A stretch of DNA of 64,000 nt from Aplectana chamaeleonis (lineage: Eukaryota > Nematoda > Chromadorea > Rhabditida > Cosmocercidae). The stretch covers positions 1-64,000 of the forward strand of contig JAPDOI010001211.1 of the NCBI GenBank assembly GCA_029168955.1. Direction: 5' to 3'. The number at the start of each line of letters is the position of its first letter. The first letter of the stretch is position 1. Both the position numbers and the translations under genes were made by a program. Of the stretch, positions 58,813-64,000 are shown in pieces. The notes under the pieces were generated by a model. It was given only the letters and a program-made list of their open reading frames with translations, was not told where the DNA came from and searched no databases.

Positions 58813-59437
58813 TCAAAATCGTTTTGTGCGTCTATGAGAGAGTGTATACCACCCACTTCTTCACGTCCCCTCCCCCTTAACCACTCATTTCAACTGCTTA
58901 GCTGTTTATATGCACCAACCTTTCTAAATCGGGTTTATATACAACGGAAATGTGAGGTAATCAAAATATGCATCCAGAGAACACAAACATCATTATACTT
59001 CATTTGGCAATGAAGGTAGCAGGGTGTCGATTGGTCATGAAGGCATTCACTAAATCTCAAAGAGCGGTTGTCTTTATCATGACAGAAATGAATATAAATA
59101 AACTACAACTTTAGGGCCTTCTAAAACTGAAGAAGGGTCGGTGTGCAACTGCATTAGAAAGGAGGTTAGCAGGGTTTGCAAGGTTTGAAATGCTTTGTAA
59201 TTTCTGATTGCTCGAGTTTTGTCGTCGAAACCAGATCATGGGCCGGCGTAGCCGGACTCCAGCGACAGAGGCCGGCGATAGCCGGCGAACGTGAGAACTT
59301 CTGTATGCCATCTCACATAGAATCAGCGAATCTCGATTCATTCGCCGTATACTCAAGATGCCGGCGGCCGCTCGTAATAATAGATTCAACAATCATTACC
59401 ATAATCATCAGATCGTCTTGTTCAACACTCTCTAAGG
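58813..59437. other. No recognisable gene
   Basis: AT-rich; repeated GCCGGCGTAGCCGG / GCCGGCGATAGCCGGCG words at 59243-59288 make a small GC-rich hairpin cluster. Confidence 0.4.
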
Positions 59438-59690
59438 ATGCCTCCGAGTCCTGTCTGGAAACGGTCGTCTAGACGTAGGCGGAAGTTTTGGACAGATGTG
59501 GTGGAGGAGGATTTGAAATCACTCGGCATTGAAAGGCAATTCAGGCGCAATGTTTTACTTTGCAGGAAGTGGAATAGCGACATATGAATTGTGTTCAAAT
59601 TGTGGCTGAGGACCATGACAAATGGACAGGGCCGACTACGAGGACGGCACACCTCGATGAAGATGCGGAATGACCACGTCAGGCGAAAGC
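59438..59690 (+). pseudogene. Possible RTE-type retrotransposon 3' remnant
   Basis: From an ATG at 59438 one frame reads a basic stretch then KFWTDVVEEDLKSLGIE, and a second frame continues VAEDHDKWTG then TRTAHLDEDAE. A W-x-D-V-V-x-x-D-L-K motif followed by a D/E-D-x-x-K-W motif is typical of the C-terminal tail after reverse transcriptase in nematode retroelements. A TGA at the end of the first block and a frame change break it. Family assignment is from motif memory only. Confidence 0.35.
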
Positions 59691-62653
59691 CAACCGTAAG
59701 TCGATGAAGTCAATCATAACCGGTTGTTAGTAATCAACAATCACTGCCTATTTACAATCTTCCCATATTTTCATAACATCAAACAATAACCCACACTAAA
59801 AAAAACGAAATGCTATGAATCTACATTTTAATCTCCTTCTGTCTCCAAGAACCTTCAGCGCATATGCAGCAAAAAGTACCACCACCGAAAGAACATGCAA
59901 TGCGAGCCCATGCTTTACAATTGGGTGCTGCTGTGCAGCTTACCCACTCTATCACAGGATTGTCCGTAGATTCGGTGTGTCTTCAGCCGCTTACGAAGCA
60001 AGTGGCCAAAGTCCTTCGATCCGTTTCGATTATTTCTTGCAATTCCAGTGAGGCATCGCACTCCACATGTCTCTGCTTCAGCCTTTCCGTTCTCAGGCTA
60101 GTTCTCTGATGTTATCTTATTAATTTTCCAGTCAAGAAAGATTTTTTATTTACCTTCTTGTAATCCTCAACATCTTTGGCCCGGCTCCAGAACATTGCAT
60201 CCTCTTTCGTCTTGCTATACCATTTTGTGCACCGTTGAAAACTAGTCCTTTGATAGCTTCATTCATCGCACTCTGTAATTCCTCGATGTCCTGGAACAGT
60301 CTCTGCGCCAGCAGAGTCCGTTTGATCTCCAAGATTCTGGCAAGCGCCTGTAATTGCCGTCATTAAGCTTTTAAGGACTATTGCGGTTATTTAATTGAAA
60401 TCAATCAACACCACCCCTTCCGAATTCTGATAAACCTCCTTTGTCCGGTCTTGAGCCACCGTTTCCGGAGTTGTGGCGACTGCTGGATTGCCAAATGCGA
60501 CCTCTTCGTGGACTTCAACATCTAACTGAACGGGCGTCCCCGCTGTTGGGGAATCCTGCTCCACCGAGAACATGTCAACAGCAGGTGTTCTCAGTGGATC
60601 ATGCGCAGGAAGGAAGAGACTCCTTGCTGAACACGAAAAAAATCGGTTCCACCCAATAGTTCAGATAAATGGGCAAACGATCAAAGCCAGGGATCTCCAG
60701 CGAAACCTAAAAAACTCCTCAAGTGCTCAAAATTTTAAACAGTAAAAATACTGATGAGTGCGAATTTGACGTGTACAGTAGATCTACGCTGCGATATCAG
60801 TTTATTTTCAATTATCGAAGAACTACCGCCCACCTTCTTCCACAAATGTAGCCAACGCATGAATGTGGCTGCAGGAAACTCCCACTTGGCATGCTGGAGC
60901 AGCTGCAGGTGGCCTGATAGCTGCACGCTCTGCAGCGATCACAATAAGAGTTCATCTGAAATCATCAAATTGAGTGGCATCTTCTACTCGAATGGATCTT
61001 ACTCAAGAAACAGCCTTCGAATCGCAATTACAGGTATCTCCTATCCTCACGGTATACTTGGTATCATCCTTGACTGTTGGTCTGGCTGTCCAACACCTTT
61101 CTTCCACGCGAGCAAACAAACCCTAAACAACAAGATATATTTTGGTAAATCCTATCTGAACGAAGTGTAATCTAATCACCTGCAAACTTTCATACCTATT
61201 AACAGTCCATCTGTGCTGCTTGTTTTCTCGGTAATATTCCAGCGTCACCTTTCACGGCCTTAACATGATACATTCCTCTAATATATAAAACACCTGGTTC
61301 ACGAAACCATTCGCTGTGATCAGTTGAAAATGCCTGTCATTTGAATGTTGGAGCAGCAAATGAACGAGGGTGTCCAGTCTGCTGTTCCGCTTTCTGCCAA
61401 GCAATCTGCTCTTGAGCGTATTGTGGTAGGACTACGCGTGATTAGAGGTATTAAAGGGAGCACGACTTCTAGAACAAGCTGCTCATTCTTTCCGCCTAGC
61501 AGGATAATTCTGTCAAATATACTGAAAACAGAGTAGTTTTATATCATTAGTGTTATGAAGATCATTACGAAGCTTACCATGATAATTTCCGTGGCATTTA
61601 TGTTGCTTAGCCATGCAAGGTAAGTAGCGAACATGGCCTTGAACTCCCGCGGCTCGGTCTCCCAAAGCGATTTGCCAGACAGGCGATCAGCCTTTCCAGC
61701 GTCGTGCTCCTGAAAGGCGTACAAATCAACATAAACAAAGCCCGTGTCACAACAATATGCAACTGCACTTGAAAGGCGCTAGTGCTTTTGCTGAATTGCC
61801 TTAGAGATGTGAAAGGCACACAGAACTGGCACAGACTCGCAGGGTAAACAGCCTTGAACTCATTAAAGAATACGTTTGCGTCATCTGTCATCACAAATTG
61901 AGGGGAAAACCCCGGCACAGCTTCCTGTAATATCTGTAGTAAAAATCCTAGACGCGCGTTTCAAAAGACCCAAGTGTTGCCTTAACAACATTGAATAAAA
62001 CCTCTACTTTCGCGCAAGTCATCCGATAAGAAGAAGATGGGCAGAAGAGAAGCCGCATCCACCGTCGTCACACACCATCAATGTTGACAGGTGACATCAT
62101 TACCTGGTGACATTGAGGGTGTCATCAAACACCAAACCCTTATTTCCATACCTTTCCAGGTATTTTTCCCATTGGTTGTCAAGAAGGCTAAACAACAATT
62201 TATACAAGGGATGGAAAGATGTTGTAAGAGATTACCTTACCTGAAATGAGTCCGTCTCCTCTCAAGTCATCGTCTAAAGACATTAAAAAAAAACATGAAC
62301 GTCATATTCGCGATACCCTTTCGCCTTTCCGGTATGTTTCTCGAAGAAACTCTGTCATTTTGGCTGGTCCTTCCAGTCCACTCTGCACAGCAATATTGCT
62401 AAGAAGAGTATTTTATGAAGCCTTTAAACGAAATAGTAGTAAATGCCACCAACGAGGCACCTTTTCGTGTCAAATAACGCAGACATTGTTGCTTCTCAGA
62501 TGTCACAGTAATAAGTCATCCCTTGGCACAGGCTTGCAACGATCTAAAAAGTTTAGTCATGTACTCACTTCACTGATATAAGTATGCGAGACAGCAGAAT
62601 TAAAACCTTTTTCGCCTTACTCAGCTTTGATCTGAACGAGTTTGCATTACTAC

Positions 62654-62840
62654 CGTTCTCAGAACCGAATTCCGGTCCGCAATTGCAGACCACGGCTGTT
62701 GCATCATGCGAAACGTGATAATCGTGCTGGGAGAAAGGTGAGTCGCGCCGGGACCAAGTGGTCCCAGCACGGTTATCAAGTGCCGCATGATGAAGCAGCC
62801 GTAGTCCACAAGTACGGGCCGGAATTTGGCCCCGAGAACG
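62654..62840. repeat. Palindrome inside the MULE remnant
   Basis: Arms of about 78 bp. ACGGCTGTTGCATCATGCG on the left pairs with CGCATGATGAAGCAGCCGT on the right, and GAATTCCGGTCCG pairs with CGGGCCGGAATTT. The tip GTGCTGGGAGAAAGGTGAGT resembles GCGCTGAGAGAAAGGTTGAT in the 21791 palindrome. It lies where an intron or insertion would interrupt the transposase. Confidence 0.8.
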
Positions 62841-63134
62841 ACAGTATGTGTGTTAACGCACCAATTGAAGCGGAAATTCCTACTAATCAACGACGCGACA
62901 TGTTTCACATCATCATTTGATAACCGTAACGACGACGAATTTGGAATATGACCGCAAAGAGATCAAAAAAGCAGTTACTTTTACTGAATTATCATTCCGG
63001 AGTAAAACCTGAATGGTCGAACTCTTGATCAAAATGAAAATGCTCAATATGGAACTGCCGCACCTTTACGAAGCACGAGCAATGGCTCACCATATTTTTT
63101 TCTCTTGAACCGGAATCTTTCCTGATCCGCATTT

Positions 63135-63200
63135 CAAATGGGTTTCGATTTGCGCGGGGTGATCTACCGTCGTAGCCCCGTTCGTTCATCAGACTAAAAC
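63135..63200. repeat. Second copy of the 8.5-kb element's right end
   Basis: GCGCGGGGTGATCTACCGT followed by TAGCCCCGT and ending ATCAGACTAAAA matches 8530-8590. It falls within the N-terminal block of the transposase remnant, so part of that open frame may be inserted sequence. Confidence 0.7.
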
Positions 63201-63576
63201 GATCTACATTTGTCCCATTGAAGTCTTTCCCGTAGTTCTTCTCACTAAGCATGAAGTCATGGAGCTCTTTTTCTCGTTGAATCATTCCTGGAGTTGCTGA
63301 CTTCTTCAAAGCGTACGCGTACCATCTGTACATGATGCGCATGAACAAAGATGAAAATGATCTTAAACTCCGTCCATCCAGCAAATTTCTCTTCCACTAT
63401 CGCGTAAGATTGTTCGGAATGTTCACTTTTACAATGGCCATCTAATTCATCATAGGTACGGAGAGAGCATCCACATTCGGAGCACCTCAAAGATTCTTTT
63501 CTAGCGCTGTGCTGACATGTGCGGCATAGAAGACACATCAGTGAAAATGATTTGCATTTCCTGATTAGGAGGTGTG

Positions 63577-63830
63577 GCCTGCTCTGACTGTGAAAAGAGA
63601 TTATGGTGCGTGCATATCAGTGGGCACAGTCAGAATGAGCCACACCCCGGGGTTTTCCCCCCTTTGCGGACGGTGCGACTGCACCGTCCACAAAGGGAGA
63701 AAAACCCCGGGGTGTGGCTCATTCTGACTGTGAAAAGAAATTATGGAACGTGCATATCAGTTAGAACCCAGAATGGACGGTGCCGTCCGCATGGGGACGA
63801 AAAAACCGGGGTGTGGCGTAATCTAATTCT
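63577..63830. repeat. GC-rich palindrome between direct repeats
   Basis: 63625-63732 is a near-perfect palindrome (CACAGTCAGAATGAGCCACA then CCCCGGGG, and its complement) around GGACGGTGCGACTGCACCGTCC. A direct repeat CTGACTGTGAAAAGARATTA with TGCATATCAGT lies on both sides (about 63589 and 63725). A third partial copy with GGACGGTGCCGTCC follows to 63820. Confidence 0.88.
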
Positions 63831-64000
63831 AAGTGGAGTGCGAATCAACAATTCAAGCTCCAAATGTTCCATGCAGAATCCTAAGCCGAACCCCATTACA
63901 CATTCGATTGAAAAAATTGTGTAATTGTGCAAACAGACTAATTGATGCTTTTGCAAACCCTTCTTTGAGCCGTACGATTGAGTGCTGTGAGGACATTGAA
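63831..64000. other. No recognisable gene
   Basis: Short end segment. CACAATTTTTTCAATCG-type sequence; nothing assignable before the window ends. Confidence 0.4.

Larger units (their letters stand above)
60150..63540 (-). pseudogene. MULE-type DDE transposase, decayed, intron-containing
   Basis: This class binds element ends and moves DNA by a DDE-type enzyme. Readable blocks in order: a C2H2 finger, CSECGCSLRTYDELDGHCKS then E-H (about 63475-63410); a basic DNA-binding-like block with RIRKDSGSREKN (about 63125); LLDNQWEKYLERYGNKGLVF then DDT, the first catalytic D (about 62185-62120); after a frameshift TLMVCDDGGCGF (about 62075-62035); PGFSPQFVMTDDANVFFNEF, the second D (about 61918-61860), with LCQFCV after it; EFKAMFATYLAWLSNINATE (about 61655-61600), followed by a GTAAGC donor. 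Near the C-terminus is a SWIM zinc finger, YCDRCRACSYQATCSC then CSHIHALATFVEEG, split by a frameshift (about 60945-60835). A 47-bp GTAAGA...TTTCAG intron candidate (61002-60956) precedes it, with a TGA just before the junction. The exon beyond 60650 is uncertain. The catalytic E could not be placed. Stops and frameshifts make it non-functional. Confidence 0.8.

Overview
The window looks like gene-poor, repeat-rich DNA from an animal, most likely a nematode of the hookworm/strongylid kind. That assignment is inference. It rests on a mariner of the D,D34D type described in hookworms, a MULE-type transposase with a SWIM zinc finger, a decayed CR1/Jockey-like reverse transcriptase, very short candidate introns, moderate GC content and many inverted-repeat elements. 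I found no intact host gene, no convincing tRNA or rRNA gene, no spliced-leader RNA gene, no CRISPR array and no bacterial or viral operon.

Layout. 1-30 kb: AT-rich filler with non-autonomous inverted-repeat transposons. These include Tc1-like palindromes with TA duplications (2935-3417), PIF/Harbinger-like elements with TAA duplications (3446-3580), a family with AGGCA termini next to TTAA (14532-14975, 17962-18407, 24546-25028, 27908-28514), a small hAT-like element (20957-21113), a 2.3-kb foldback element (about 7775-10105) and a GC-rich minisatellite at 27.7 kb. 30-42 kb: a complete but broken mariner (30164-31416), a dense run of six small elements between 31.6 and 34.3 kb with recognisable target-site duplications, further elements at 37.4-38.2 and 41.7-42.0 kb, and a minus-strand non-LTR retrotransposon remnant (about 39935-41410).

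42.8-58.8 kb: the most unusual region. Four arrays are built from one 21-bp motif, paired into 42-bp units. Array 1 (43.1-45.2 kb) and array 4 (58.1-58.8 kb) read on the plus strand; arrays 2 (48.9-53.3 kb) and 3 (55.9-56.7 kb) read on the minus strand. In one frame the motif encodes a seven-residue repeat, V-Q-D-L-S-R-S / V-Q-D-I-M-E-R, with the a/d hydrophobic spacing of a coiled coil. Arrays 2 and 3 sit in two tandem copies of one segment (47757-53940 and 53941-57772). These copies differ in array length (about 4.4 kb against 0.8 kb) and by two insertions, one of which has a clear 9-bp target duplication. Large palindromes flank the segment on both sides (46.5-47.9 kb and 57.88-58.04 kb).

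59-64 kb: a possible retrotransposon 3' remnant, then a minus-strand MULE transposase pseudogene (about 63540-60150) whose C2H2 finger, two DDE aspartate motifs and SWIM finger are still readable across frameshifts and candidate introns, and finally GC-rich hairpins. No cooperating set of genes is visible. The window records successive transposon insertion, decay and local amplification.
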